Source: Onthophagus taurus (Eukaryota > Arthropoda > Insecta > Coleoptera > Scarabaeidae). Taken from it: DNA of 64,000 bases. The DNA is taken from the NCBI RefSeq assembly GCF_036711975.1, contig NC_091975.1:5644501-5708500 (forward strand), read 5' to 3'. The notes under the pieces are model-generated. The model did not search any database, was not told the DNA's origin, and was given only the letters and a program-made list of their open reading frames with translations. Positions within the stretch are counted from its first letter, which is position 1. Every line of letters starts with the position of its first letter. Below are positions 25,352 through 38,254 of the stretch, piece by piece. Position numbers and translations under genes: made by a program.

Positions 25352-28345
25352 TTTTTTGTTATGTTTTTCACTTTTTATACAGCTTCATATCGTTAACTAA
25401 GGTAAACCGTGCGTTTACACCGAATACAACGTACGACTCATCGAAAAGCTTGGTTATTTCGATCGAAATCGCAGCAGGAATAATTAAAGAATTCGTTCAA
25501 ACTCAGCAGGAAATTTATTTTCAAACCTAAACCAGCGTACAAAAGATGGCGTTTACATCGTTACAATACACAGAAATCTAGATATTATTGACACAAACTA
25601 TATCGTTCTTTAATAGATGACCTTCCCATATTAAACTGGCGAAGGATCTAATCCTGTATTCAAAGAATAATTTCTATACATTCCAGTTATTGATAAAGCA
25701 GTCGTAAAAGCACCCGTTTTTGGGGAGAATTGTGTTGGAACGCTATGAACCGTTGGCGGAAGCCTGTAAGTTTAAATAGTTTTAGTTTTCCAATTTCCTA
25801 TAAATAAAAAGATACACTTTGTGGGGAAGGAACGATAGCGATTCAATTAAATTTTCCCGTCTCTCGTCCTGAAAGCCAACAATAACACCGATAACATCAA
25901 TGAGAATTACAAATGAACGTTCAACCGGCCCCACGCTCTTCCGTAGTCGTTGAATAAAAGGACTAAAGAACAAAGGACCAGTTAAAAATGTTAACTGAAC
26001 CGCGAGACAAAGGGTTCTACACCCGTTTATTATTTAATTTCTTTTATTTTGGACGGTACTCCAGTCAGACACAGGTTTTAAACTTTTTGGGCTTTTCAAA
26101 TCTACACTCAAAAAGTCTAAAGACCAACTTACGATGGGATCGGAAAAATTTGTCATGAAATATCAACAGTTGATCTGGTAATGCAAAAACCATGTTGTGA
26201 AGTAAGTTATTAATGGGAATGTTTATTATTGGTTTATGAAAATATTGGTGTACATTGTTTATACATTAAAGATATTTGCGAAAATGGTGCAAAAAAGTAT
26301 TAAAATAGGTAAATTTATTACCTTCCATAATCGCCTGATGTGGTTCTATAAAATGGATGAGGTTGTGGTTTACGGTGAAGACCATAACCGTGGAACCAAG
26401 AAGGATATTCGAACCGTTTTGGTAGTTTGCAGGTTCTATAGAAATCGGATGTTTTAAGCAATTCTTCGGAATCGGGGCAATGCATCTCAGTCGAGGGAGA
26501 TCTTTTCTTATTACTTTTTGCTACACGCGTTCGAATTCGGATTCGACCAGCTGCTCGGGATCCAGCACGGATTTATAATGTCATCGTATTAGGATTTTAT
26601 AACTGCTCGTGGCGCTATCTGACAGCTGTTTCCATGGATTTCCCTATCGATAAAGCGGCCCGAAAACGCGAACTGGGGCATATTGAAAACGTGACGGCCA
26701 TGACGAAGTGCGTTCGCAATGGTTTTCAAAATACTCCTCCTAGAAATTATCATTTTTTCCACAAATTAAATATTAAAGTGTTAATTTAGTTGATTAAATT
26801 CGTTGCAGTGTAGCTGGTTTTGGCAGAGGGTACTTTTAAGAGGTGAAAGTAGCCCGGTGCAGTTTCGAAATTTAAATCGCACCGGGTAATTGGTGGGTTT
26901 TCCTGGACGTTTTTCCAAACGGCACCTATTTTTTCACCTCGCCGGTGGTGGTACTGCAGACGCCCTAAATATGGCCGAGTTGGCAATGTGCCAACCCGTT
27001 AAAGAATTAGTGCACTTGTCGCTCACCGAACAGGTAAGCGGGCAACGCCATTAAAGTGTCTCCCTCTTCGATTCAAATGGATAAATCGCAAGGGGATGAA
27101 TTTGCAATCGCATTTTCCGTCACCGAAACGTCCTTAATGAAGTTTCCTCATTTCCAGATTTACCTCACCAAAAATATTTAATAAAAAGTGATCGATATTT
27201 ATGGGATAGCAAAAAAAATAACGATGGAATTTATATCGAAAACGTGAGATGCATCCTTTAAGACTTTTTTCATATAAATAAATTGGATTTACTCCAAATT
27301 TCTAAATCATTAAAGCACTCACCAACAAATTCAAGATTTTAGTTGATTGACTGTAGATTAGTGAATAAGAAATTACTTATGGCACACTAAATTTGCTTAA
27401 AAAAATGATTTTTTAATTTCTATTTATAAAATATCAACTTAGATGCAGAGTTTAAAATCCTAAGTTTATTATGAATGTTTTGGTAATTTAGAGTTGCTAA
27501 TTAATTTATATCTTTAATAAAAATTAAAACTCTAATTTAGTGATATAAGAATAAATAAAATTAGAATTTATACCAGAAACGTGAGATCCATTCCTTAACA
27601 CTATGCTCATTACGCTAGATGCTCTAAGGGCTAATTAAATATAGATGAATAATTTGGGGATAAGGGAACGTTCCATGGACGGGTTATCATTAATAATGCA
27701 TCAATGCTTATCGCAAATTCGCATCCAGGGATATTATTGAACTCGAGATAACAAGGTAATCAACAAGACAATTCCCTATAGTATTTAATAATTAAGGATA
27801 TTTAAACATATTTATTTATTGATTCAAAGATGTTTTTTTATTTTAAACAACTACAAAAACCTGAATACGCATTAATGAGGATGGAAAGAATTCAACATGG
27901 GACACTTGTGCACGAGTTTGCACTCGAACGTGTCTTGAAGAGGATAGAGGTCGTAGAACTGAGACGAGGAGATGACGATGTAGTGGTAGATTTTTCTCTT
28001 TAAAAGTTTGTAGAAAAACCACACTTTCATAAAATTTAATAATCTCTAATTGAAGTTGAATTCGAGTAAAAGTAAAGATTTAATGAAATGTTTTTAACAT
28101 GCCCTAATTCCTATTCGAATTTAAGCGGGGGTGTTTTTCGTTCCTTTTACGGTTCCGTAGTCAAGATTAAAGACATGTTAATGCCTGGTAATGTAATTGC
28201 GCTCACTAAATGTTATAGTCGGCCGTTTGTCAACTGCTGGTAGCTCGAGAACAATTAGCATGACGCTGCAAAGGAACCAAGGGGTAATTGAATCGTTATT
28301 GCTTTTCTCTTTGAGCATATTAATTGGTTATTAAAACCGAAATTT
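25352..28345. other. Intergenic DNA
   Basis: Nothing supported. TATAAAAAG on the minus strand near 25370 is too close to the transporter ATG to act as its TATA box. Open frames here are short and lack family motifs. Confidence 0.6.
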
Positions 28346-29620
28346 TTACCGGGAAAATTTCGATTTCCATTCTATAAATAAGTTGTATAATCTTGATATT
28401 ATTGATTTAGCGTGTTTATCTTCGTCCTTTTTCTTTTCATCTCTTTCAAGTTTTATTACCGCTATCGCTTTATTCGGAATACATTTTTCCGTTTTCTTGT
28501 CCCAAACAAAACCCCATTTGCAAGCGCAGTTATAACTTCCGGGCATATTTACACATATTTCCGTATGATTATCGCAAAGATATTCTTTATCGCAGCATTC
28601 GTCGATATCGATGCAGATTCCATATTTTGAACTCCATTTGTATCCTTGATTCGGACATTGGCACGTTACGTTCCATCGATTTAAAATTATATCATGAAAA
28701 TTTTTATTTTCGTGTCGTTTAAATTCGCATCTTCTATGGTGTTCCTGATTTATTTGGCATGGATTATCTGGGTGATTATCGCAATCGCTCATATCTTTTA
28801 AATGTTTATTTTTGGGGCAACAAGGATCTGGACAAAAGCTGTACATAGCACATGCAAATGGTTCTGAATCGTGCGCTCTTAAATCGTGGTTATTTGAACC
28901 AAATTCTTCATCTAGACAATTCGCGAAATTATCACAAGTGTCGTTTAAATATTTTAAATCTAAAACTTCATTCATTGTATACCAACATAAATAGTAACTA
29001 ACGGTTGTTCTCCATTGAAATCGCTCGAGAGGGCCTAAAAAGGGGTCAGCTAATTCATCATCTTTTAAAGCTTGTTTTCTACATTCGTTTTCAACTTCAT
29101 CTATTTGTTCGCTTTGGTTTACTAAACTCCACTTTTGCTCTTGAATCACCACGGATGTATCGTCTTCTCGTTTAATCCCGGTCCCTTTTAGTTTAACTTT
29201 GATGTACTCCATGCACTCTAAAAAGGAAGGTTCGCAAAACTTTTGCGCCTCCCAATGTAAACTTCTTAACGGAGGTCTCGGAAACATCGCAAAGAACAAT
29301 CGCGTTGCTTTCTTTGGATCCGGCTCATATCTTCTATCGTACTCATTAAATTTATGATTACGTAAATAATAAGCGATGTCCTTAATTGTAGTTGGCAACC
29401 AAGAATAATCACCTTCACCTTCCTTTTGAATGCTTGCCAAAAAGGGATCATCAGTCACGAGATTAGTAAGAGGTTCCTCGTTGTCACTTCTAACGACTCT
29501 TAAATCTTGTAATGGGATGTTATTAAAAGAGTTTTTATTTTCAGTTTCTTCAGAAAAAATTGTGGCGATTAATAAGAAATAAATTAAATAATGAAATTGA
29601 ATTTGAAATTGAAATTCCAT
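28346..29620 (-). CDS. Secreted EGF-like domain protein, unknown function (424 aa)
   Basis: A single uninterrupted exon. Residues 1-23 form a signal peptide (hydrophobic LIYFLLIATIFS). A long Cys-containing region follows (about 125-335), with a WRTTVSYYLCWYTMNEVLDL stretch and a CPDPCCPKNKH cluster. A calcium-binding EGF-like module covers about 338-383: it opens DIDECC, carries the CVNMPGSYNCAC core and closes at CIPN. The last 41 residues are Lys/Arg-rich and not membrane-like. I expect it to be exported to the extracellular space. I do not recognise the larger family and assign no function. Its lack of introns contrasts with its multi-exon neighbours, so it may be an old retrocopy or a genuinely intronless gene. 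The intact frame over 424 codons argues that it is functional. Confidence 0.85.
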   Translation of the reverse strand: MEFQFQIQFHYLIYFLLIATIFSEETENKNSFNNIPLQDLRVVRSDNEEPLTNLVTDDPFLASIQKEGEGDYSWLPTTIKDIAYYLRNHKFNEYDRRYEPDPKKATRLFFAMFPRPPLRSLHWEAQKFCEPSFLECMEYIKVKLKGTGIKREDDTSVVIQEQKWSLVNQSEQIDEVENECRKQALKDDELADPFLGPLERFQWRTTVSYYLCWYTMNEVLDLKYLNDTCDNFANCLDEEFGSNNHDLRAHDSEPFACAMYSFCPDPCCPKNKHLKDMSDCDNHPDNPCQINQEHHRRCEFKRHENKNFHDIILNRWNVTCQCPNQGYKWSSKYGICIDIDECCDKEYLCDNHTEICVNMPGSYNCACKWGFVWDKKTEKCIPNKAIAVIKLERDEKKKDEDKHAKSIISRLYNLFIEWKSKFSR

Positions 29621-30896
29621 GTCAAAATATGACGTACATAAATAAAGTAAGTGGATGAAGTGGTGATTAAATAAAGTTTAAAAGTGACAAAAAAAAAATG
29701 GTTATAGTGTACCAAAAGGAGTTGAAGAACATTACCTAAAACTGCACTTGATACACAAACTAACCCCCCTTAAGCCCTTGAAGCGTTAAGTCGCCGGGGA
29801 GACTTGAAACGGTGAAGATTTATCGCCGGAAAATTGCGCGGGTAAACTTTCCAGCTGGGGTTGGCAACCCCCTGGCGTAATTTACTTGAAGGGGCTACGA
29901 CGAAGCGTCACCGCCTCGAACAAATAAATACGGGGCCACCTTCTGTGTGGACATTGGGGGCGGCACATCGCGGATGAATAAAATATGGGAAACGTTTTGC
30001 CATATTCCGCAGGAATTGAATGTCCCTAGCTGCAAGGCAAACGCGGCAAACAAGACACGGGCGTGAGTGAAATATGCTCGGGAAAGTGTTATTACTTCGC
30101 CTGAAATATTCCCTCTTCTCGACCGGTGCTGTGCCCTACCAACGACGTCGACGTCATCGCGTTTCCGAAATTTCCCCATATAAATATGGAATTATGGCGG
30201 TCGCGTTCTGAAAGCTGCATATGAATTTCCGTGAATTTTATTTAGGGCTTTCAAAACTCACAACTTAAGCTAAACGTAAACCGAATCCATCTAACTAAAA
30301 CAAACTTTCCTCAAAAACGCTTTACTTCGTTCAAACAATTAGAAAGGTACAGCTGATAATAAAATTATTCCAATCGACGGGTATTAGTAATCAAATTCTC
30401 TTTACACTTAGCATAAATTTCCATGGTAATCTCCGGAAACCAGACATTATACAGGTGAGAGCGCAGAATCAAATTACATTTGGTTAGAATTACCACAGGC
30501 CTATCAAAGCAATTGCAATTGTCATACCAATCTCAATTCAAAGATCTCATTGGAACCTTTGAAACTAATTAAATTGTATTAATCAAAATGTCCAGGTAAA
30601 AACTCAAATTAAACTAAATTTAAATTGAATTTCAAAAATCATACGAGGAAGCGAGTGTCCGTTATAACCAAAAATCCGAATTAATTTTCAGTCTACCTAG
30701 CTTTATATTTATAACGACGCTAGAATCTAAGAGCACTGCCGCATCCCGGGAAGACTCGAAGGCCCGTTCGTGACGTCACGCAACTACTATTTCACACTTT
30801 GAATTAGCAAATGCTTGATTTATTCTATTCGTGTTTTGTAATGTTGTTAGTTTGAGACTTAAGGTTCATAATATAAAATAAAGACCTTGATTGAAT
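29621..30896. other. Intergenic DNA upstream of the EGF gene
   Basis: It holds the presumed promoter of the minus-strand EGF gene, but no core element could be placed with confidence. The open frame at 29895-30179 shows no recognisable domain. Confidence 0.5.
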
Positions 30897-31037
30897 TTTG
30901 CCGTGCGTTTAAGACGGCTAAACTCGAACGTTTCTAGTTCTAGGTATAGTTCTGTATAAAAATATACAGCAATCTGGCGCTAATAACAGTTAAAACTAGA
31001 ACTAACACTAGACCTAGAATTAGAAAGTTTCGGGTTA
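30897..31037. mobile_element. Foldback element copy B
   Basis: The left part has TTTAAGACGGCTAAACTCG and TCTAGTTCTAGGTATAGTTC. The right part has AGAACTAACACTAGACCTAG and AGAAAGTTTCGGGTT, which is the reverse-oriented arm. This is the same arm vocabulary as copy A at 15641-15748, but here the arms are separated by about 50 bp. Likely another copy of the same non-autonomous element. Confidence 0.6.
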
Positions 31038-31211
31038 TAGATATTAAAAATTTGATTAACGAAAATATTAAAACGTATAATGATCTACTAGTGCACCTTA
31101 TGGAATTGAGCTATATTTCGTTCAAGATTAAGTTAAAATCTTCCCTATTTTGTTTTTTTTTCATTTTGTTTTTGTTGGTATTATTATAAAGATTTTCATG
31201 TTTGTTTCATA

Positions 31212-31215
31212 TATA
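31212..31215. repeat. Left target-site duplication TATA
   Basis: TATA directly before the left inverted repeat, matched by TATA at 33604-33607. Because TATA is its own reverse complement and the flanks are AT-rich, the exact edge is slightly ambiguous. Confidence 0.6.
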
Positions 31216-31320
31216 TGTTACAGGCCGTACATGAAATCAGACCGTAAGTATACGGTCTAGGCGGTATCTATACGGTCTAGATGGCACAGACCGTATGGAA
31301 ATGACGAGGTATTTTATATA
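31216..31320. repeat. Left TIR and subterminal repeats of the transposon
   Basis: The TIR is followed by clustered direct and inverted copies of AGACCGTA / TACGGTCT between about 31239 and 31295. This arrangement is typical of transposase-binding sites. The right end (about 33430-33603) instead has repeated GACTAGTCC-type motifs and only one ATACGGTCT. Confidence 0.7.
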
Positions 31321-31508
31321 CGGACTAGACCATTTACATACAGACTACTGTAATTTAGACTGTATGTTCAATCGCAAGTGTCTAGTTGCCGTTTAGTCTT
31401 TGTCTCGTTTTGCTCCAATTTACAAAATATTTTGCAGCAAAATAAGCACAGTGGTGACATTCGTTAAAATTTAAATGTTTTTACTGTTTAATGCAATAGA
31501 TTTCCACA

Positions 31509-33388
31509 ATGGAATTACACAAACAAAGGTACGTTAATATTATAGTTACTTGTTACATAGTAATATAACCTAAAATTAAAAAAATAAAATAGGTTTTATG
31601 AACAACTGTATGAACGAAGAAAAGACGTTGCCGATAACAACCGTGGCTTAACGAGAGAAAAATATAGTAGTCTCATTGAAGAAGTAAAAATTGCTAAGGC
31701 TGCTAAAAAAAAAGTCCAAGAATGCACTGGCTCTTAAAGCATTATGATGTGTTATCTGTTCAGGGGGTAGAAAAACTGATAGTGCCTCTTAACAATGATT
31801 TAGTTGATGTAATATATTACGTCCATGACGACGAGTTGTTTAACATTCTTCAAGAACTACACACATCCACAGGTATGTTCTGCAATTGGAGTCATATATG
31901 GAGTAGGTAATTAATAAAATCACTTTTTACTTGCAGGTCATGGTGGTAGAGATCGCATGATGAAAAAAACAAAGGAAAAATACAAGAATATAGTGCGTAC
32001 TGAAATTTTAACTTTTTATTAACTTGTGCGCTCCATGTCAAATGAAACAAAAATGGGAAAAGAAGGGAATTATATCAAAACCGATGATCTTCAATGATCT
32101 GAATTCCAGATGTCAAGTAGACTTAATCGATTATCAGTCGCATGCTGATGGTAAATACAGATTTGTCCTGGTGTACCAGGATCACTTAACAAAATTTGTT
32201 ATTCTGCGACCACTTGAAAGTAAACGCGCAGAAGAAGTCGCTTACCACTTTTGGGGCTCCTGTAGTTTTGCAATCTGACAATGGACGCGAATTTTGCAAT
32301 AGAATTATTGAAGAATTAAAAAGTTTGTGGCCTGAACTAAAACTGGTCCATGGAAAACCGCGTCACAATCAAAGTCAGGGTAGCGTCGAACGCGCTAATC
32401 AAGACGTGGAGAACATGTTAACAACTTGGATGTTGGAAAACGAAACAGAGCATTGGAGTCAAGGTTTACGATTCATACAATTTATGAAGAACACATCTTT
32501 GCACTCTGGAATAAAAGGGCTTCATATGAGGCCATGTTCGGGGACAAACCGAAAATTGGATTAAAAACTTCTAATATTCCATTAGAAGCAATGGATAGCG
32601 TAACAACCGAAGAAGATCTGGAAAATGTGATTAATTCTATTCTGATTGAAAACACAGAAACCGTTCAACTGGAAACAGAGCAACCAGCGCTGGAAGGTGT
32701 TTTAACAGAAAAAGATTTAGAAGAAGTGGTTACGTTGGTTGTTACTGACAACACACAAACCGGACAATCCCAATTGCACCAAACAGCAACGACCGAAAAT
32801 GTACCACTAGAAAATAACAATAACACTCAAACACTCTCGTATGAAATATGCGGTAGTTGTTTCAATCCCACTAATCGTGATGCCTCGCATGCTGAGAGCA
32901 CGTCCTTGGAAAATATTTGCAATTTTTGCAATAGAAACAGAAACATAGCAAATGCCAGAAAGGGCGCTTATGATGGATTACAAGCACAGGCAAAACGAAT
33001 GAAATTAATATCAGATAGCACTCATCCAAAACCACAGATTGGATCAACTGTGAGGATTCCTGTTCCAGATGTCGATCGTGGCAGGGGAGATGCTCGGTCA
33101 GTTTTAGCAGTAGTGTTAGAAGGTACAAAACTAGGAGTCATTTCAAAATACTACAGTCGTTCAGAATTTAGTATATGTCCTGATAACATTTTGAAAATTG
33201 AAGAAATCACCAAAGATAAAGAAGTTTCTCTTAGATCGGTGGCTACAAGTCAATCTATTGGGCATGGGCAAGGTTTCAATAAATGTTACTGTAAGACTAA
33301 ATGTCACTCAAACAAATGTGCTTGTCGAAAAAATAATGTATTATGTAACTCAAAATGTCACAATAGTCTAAGTTGTACAAATAAATAA
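31509..33388 (+). pseudogene. Ginger/KRBA2-like transposase, four frame breaks
   Basis: The coding trail starts at ATG 31509, with likely introns at 31529-31592 and within about 31873-31937. It contains, in order, a WLLKHYDVLSVQGVEKLI region and an HHCC zinc-binding motif (HTSTGHGG ... CAPC). Next is an integrase catalytic core: VDLID (first Asp, about 32119), SDNGREF (second Asp, 32277) and SVERAN (Glu, 32388; 36 residues between). A Cys-rich tail ends near 33385, with CYCKTKCHSNKCACRKN. The frame breaks are at the A9 run 31705-31713, the T5 run 32013-32017, about 32244-32250 (apparent small deletion just before TTFGAPVVLQS) and the A4 run 32513-32516. The catalytic residues survive, but the gene cannot give a full protein. 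The last 320 codons remain open to the TAA at 33386-33388. Confidence 0.85.
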
Positions 33389-33603
33389 AAAATGCATTTT
33401 TTTTTTGTTTAAAATATTACAGTAATATGTATATCGTCTATTTGGAGATGGACCGTTTATAAATAGACTAGTCCTTTTTCAAACCGACTAGTCCGTTTAT
33501 TAAAGAACAAGCTTCTTACACATATAGACTAATAATTTCAGTCCATTTACATATGGACTAGTCCTTTTGTATACGGTCTTGTTTACATATATGGTCTGTA
33601 ACA

Positions 33604-33607
33604 TATA
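33604..33607. repeat. Right target-site duplication TATA
   Basis: TATA directly after the right inverted repeat (CTGTAACA, ending at 33603), matching 31212-31215. Confidence 0.6.
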
Positions 33608-36600
33608 CATATATTTTCTATACATATATTCTGGATTAAGTGGAAGAGCAGTTGGTTGATAACCGAACTGAACTTCGTCCAGAAAATAAGTCTATTTTCT
33701 AAGAATGTATTATTATTTCTTTTCGTTTTTGCGACTTATTAATAAAAACATTTATTATTAAACATTATTATTAAATTCTGTGTATATCAAGAGTTTCAGC
33801 CGTTTGATCAGTGATTGAAATACAATATTCATTTAATAATAATCAAAATTAATACGTGAGAAATGTATTGCAAATTCCTCTAATAATTATGTAGATGAAA
33901 TGATATATAATTTAAAGTACATACTTAAAAATTAATGTTAAAATTTGGGTCAATCAATATGAAAATGGTATTGACTCCGCCATCACTAGCAGTATATTAT
34001 AAACCGTATTTATTCACAGTAATTGATTACAAAACGACCGATATTAATCCATTAACCATTGACGGGCCGGTTGGTGTACAAATTACAAAGCTCGCGCATT
34101 CATCACTCGATTTACGATTATGACCATTATAGCACTGTAAATCGCTACCTTAATATAGATAGCGAATGGATTTATGCTGCATTCGCACATAGGGGTCGCG
34201 ATTAAATTGATCGGGCCGTAACTTGGACGTCGTTATTTTTTGTTGGGGTTCTTTTGTCCAGACGTTGTCTTGAGGTATCACATTTACGTTGTAGTCTCGG
34301 GGGCCAAATTGTTGGTCAGGCTCTTGCAATATAGCGCGGTAGCGAAAGATGATTTAGTTTCAGCATCGGCGAGCGCCCGCCGTTGATATGTCGCTTGTCC
34401 CCTTTTGATTTATGGCGAACCGCTAAACCACCGCCGACACACAAATCAAATATGTGATGTATCGATCCAAACACTATATCTTCATCAGGACGTCGCCTTT
34501 TTTTCCACTCTACATTATTCATAGGTTTTTCCCCGAGCGTAATGTAAAAAATTTCACAGGATCATCTTCAGCCAACGTTTTTAAAGATTTTTACGAGAAT
34601 ATCTTTAAACTAGAATTCGGCATAATATTATTGAATATCGTTCAATCGACAATAAAGGGTGAATCGATCAGAGGTCACACTCCGCCCTTTGCGTGTTCAA
34701 CCCCAGCGACACGTGATTAGTGTGTGTGAATCCCTGTGTGATTGATCGGTCGAGTTTAATAACGCACCGACGATTTACTATTAATTCAAAAACGTTTTAG
34801 GGAGGATTTTGGGTATAAATCAGGGGAAAATATGACAATCGTTAAAGACGCCCACCTGGTCGACGCGAATCACCCATTACTTCTCGTTTTTATGTGCTAA
34901 AGATCGGCCAAAATCGCCCCCCGTGGCAATTTGACTCCTTGGGCAATATGTCACGGACCGCGGAAATGTCGCCGTAGCCCGAGGTGACGTCATTGATTGG
35001 TCGATCCGGTCGCCGCAACTGTAAATTATCTTGGTCGGAGTATTTCACCTCGGACGTGTGGTGATTAATGGCGGAGGAGGCGGCTGCAGTACGTCGTGGA
35101 ACCGCTTTTCGGTCGATTGCAATGAGAAAACGACTTCAAAATGTCTCTTGAAACGACAATCATTTATCCTAGAGACGTGCTTCGTTATTAAATTTTTATT
35201 TATTTTTATAACCTTCAAAAACAATTTACTTGCTTCATTAAATTCAGGATAAAAATTATTTAATCGGATTTAAAAATCCATTTTGATTTCGACGTTGAAT
35301 GCGTTACGTAAAGTTACTTTCGAAGAAGCTATCTGTAAACTCCTTTCAGAAGCCATTCGTTGCAACCGGTATAAATTAAATTATCCCCACGTAAGCAAAG
35401 GGAGTGCCCAGTAAAGCTGTCGCAAGATATCGGACGTTCGGTGGTAGGAAGGGCTTCTTACTTTAAGGGTCGATACGTATCTGCTTTTATTGCAGCAGGT
35501 ACACTTTTTTGCTCGTACCCTTTCTGTAAGAGCCAAGTAGCATAGGGGTACAGGAACGTACGCCCTTGAGTGCTTCTAAAATAGCTTTTCCTTTGGCGTT
35601 AAAACGTTCCACTCGTAAATATCTGACACACATACGGGTATCTTTAAAGACACTTTTTTTTCGACGAGACGTAAATCAAGTATGTCCACGTGATAATTCA
35701 CTTTACCAGGAACTAAATGAATTGCCGAAGCTAACCCGAGGGAAAAGAGAGAGAAGAAACGCTCGGAATTCCATCTGGGAAACTCTTCCCTCAGGCCGAA
35801 AATGTACCTCAAGGATAGAGTTGTTCGTCGGATACTTCCCTACATCAATTGGCACGCATCGCTGATTTTCAGACATCCAGTCGGGACGTGTTCGAAATCT
35901 ATCAGTAGATGCCTTTACTATATTCGTCTTCCATTTCTGACGTCAGCAAAAATTAAGGTTTCCACCACGATCACCTTTAATTTAATGTAGTGCAAAGGGT
36001 TACGAACCGTACACACTCACGTATATGATCGGATAAGAAAGGTACATAGAGAACTTTGGTCAATTAGGCAGAAATCTCACGATATCTAGCGACCCACGTA
36101 CAATTCTGTGGCCAGTTTCAGTTAAATTTACAAACGTTTATCTGTTAAATAGTGCAAATGTACCATTTAATCGCTAGATAAAATTTAATAACCCCTCCTA
36201 CAATACATCGAGGGGTTATAGAACCCTCTTTTATATACCAATTAATTTTCCACACAACGTCACGTCACGTTATTTCCTAGGAAGTTCAACATCACCCATT
36301 TTAACTAGTTAATCTCGACAAACCAATTTTAATAGTAATTAAGGAGACCTTTATTAAAGCTTAATTAATTTGAAGGGCAAAAGTTTAAATATCTATAAAC
36401 TACAAAAGTAGTACTGCATAAACGAACTCAATTTCGAAACAATAACGAATTTATTATTGAAATAATTGTTCCGGTTATTTCCACGTTGATTAAAATATTC
36501 GTTTCACGAATTATTGTTAATTAGTTGTAATAATTTTGTGTTTATTCGATATTTTATAATTTAATTCAGTTATGGGATAATCATGATATTTATATACTCG

Positions 36601-38254
36601 TATGATAATATATATTTGGAATTTAACTCGCCCAATAAAAAATTTATACGAGAAATTCACTTTAATTTTCTTTCAAGTGTTTTCAAAACTTTTCAATTTT
36701 AACCTGAATGATATTTCGAATAATAATGAATTATCTTATTAACAAGGAATATTTTTAATTTATTATGCAATTGATATCACATAATAAGATAATAAGTTTA
36801 ACAACATATATTGGAGCACCTCAGTAGCAAATGAGCTAGGATGAGAAATACAAAAAGCCACATTTATGGCATATAACTCAGCACAATGTTCATAACATAG
36901 TCAAGGCAAGGCATGAATGTCCCCTTCTCATCCTAAATGACCTCCAAATACTCTTCAGTCTCAGCGTCGTATTTATTATAGGGTCTCCTTTTTTGAAATT
37001 GCCAACCCATTCTTACTTAGCCATTTTCAATCCTACACATTGTCCCAAATCTAATCTCTCCCCAACTCTGCCCTACTATTTCCTCTTATCAAAAAGTTTA
37101 ATCATTTTAGAATCTTAGCCCGAAAGCAGAACCTTATCTACTTCTTCACATACCCAACATTAATTCTTAACTCAACCCATCTTACCGTAAAATAGTTTTA
37201 GTTCTAATTTTAGTTCACGTAAAGAGTTGCTGAAATGAAAACGTTGCCAACTGTCCTGGGTAAGACTAGAAGAGAGCTGATAAGAAATATAGACATCAAG
37301 AAAAGATATTATTAAGTATTTCGAGACAGCTGGAAGTTCAAATTACAAAACACTTCGGGTACGAATTCAAAGTTCAACAAACCAAAAGGTCTAAAACAAC
37401 TAGTCTTATTATAAGGAATATATCAATAGCGAATTAGATTTATAAAGTTGCATGTAACATTAATAAGAGTATATAAATATGTTCTCTTTTTATTCAAACA
37501 TAATTTCCTGAATTCCAAAACGTACTTTATTTTAATAATATCCAAACACATTTACATTTTCGAAACACGAGTAGTGAAGCAAAATACTAACATAATTTCC
37601 TAACTTTCAAATAAATTTCATTTTCCTTTAACAACTCGTCGTTATTTAGTATGGCAGTAAATGCCAGCTTGTCGACCATTTAATCTAATTCACTCGCAAC
37701 ACGACACTTCTAGAAACCATTAGAAATGATTTAAACTTTCGTCTTTTAATTTTCCTATTTTATTACAAGTTGCGAGCGAAACCGAGTTAATGTAATAACG
37801 GAGTCGCGTCGTTTACGTTAATTTTAAACGGTTTCAACGTGTGTTTGACCGAATGGTTTCCGTAATCGAAACATCTGTTGCAGCTATTAAAACGGTCATC
37901 CTCGGCGTTCGCCGATTGAATAGAAACGCGACGGAAACGCGATACGGGTCCCATTAATGCTATCTAATTTGACGCATCTTCGCCTATAATAAACATCAAC
38001 GTTATACGTTATAAACCGAACCTGATGTAAATGACCTAACGCGTCTATAGCTGACCGGGAGATAAACCGGTCCCAATTATCACCGATATTGCTGATACCA
38101 GAAGCTGTTACACCATCTATTTACTGTATGTAAACGCTCCAATACACTATATTTAAGCTAAAACATATATTTCCGAATAAATCGTGTGTATTCGATGTAT
38201 TTAATGATAAAGTGGGGTTAAAGTTCATTATTTGAGTTATATTCGCTGGATACC
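33608..38254. other. Intergenic DNA
   Basis: About 4.6 kb with no supported gene. The frames at 34316-34720 and 35566-35990 overlap on both strands and show no domain. A stretch at about 36810-37100 has an even base composition unlike its flanks and may be an old repeat, but no motif identifies it. Confidence 0.5.

Larger units (their letters stand above)
31216..33603 (+). mobile_element. Ginger/KRBA2-like DNA transposon (2388 bp), defective
   Basis: A cut-and-paste transposon with an integrase-type DDE transposase. Terminal inverted repeats start TGTTACAG: the left end is TGTTACAGGCCGTACATGAA, and the reverse complement of the right end is TGTTACAGACCATATATGTA, both followed by AGACCGTA. 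A 4-bp TATA duplication flanks the element, which fits Ginger elements. The single coding region runs left to right, and its frame is broken in four places, so this copy cannot make its own transposase. The Ginger assignment rests on the integrase-like core, the Cys-rich C-terminus like that of insect KRBA2-like proteins, and the 4-bp duplication. Confidence 0.85.

Noticed and set aside
25367-25376. TATAAAAAG upstream of the transporter ATG
   Set aside because: Only about 16-25 bases from the ATG, so a TATA-directed start would fall at or inside the coding region.
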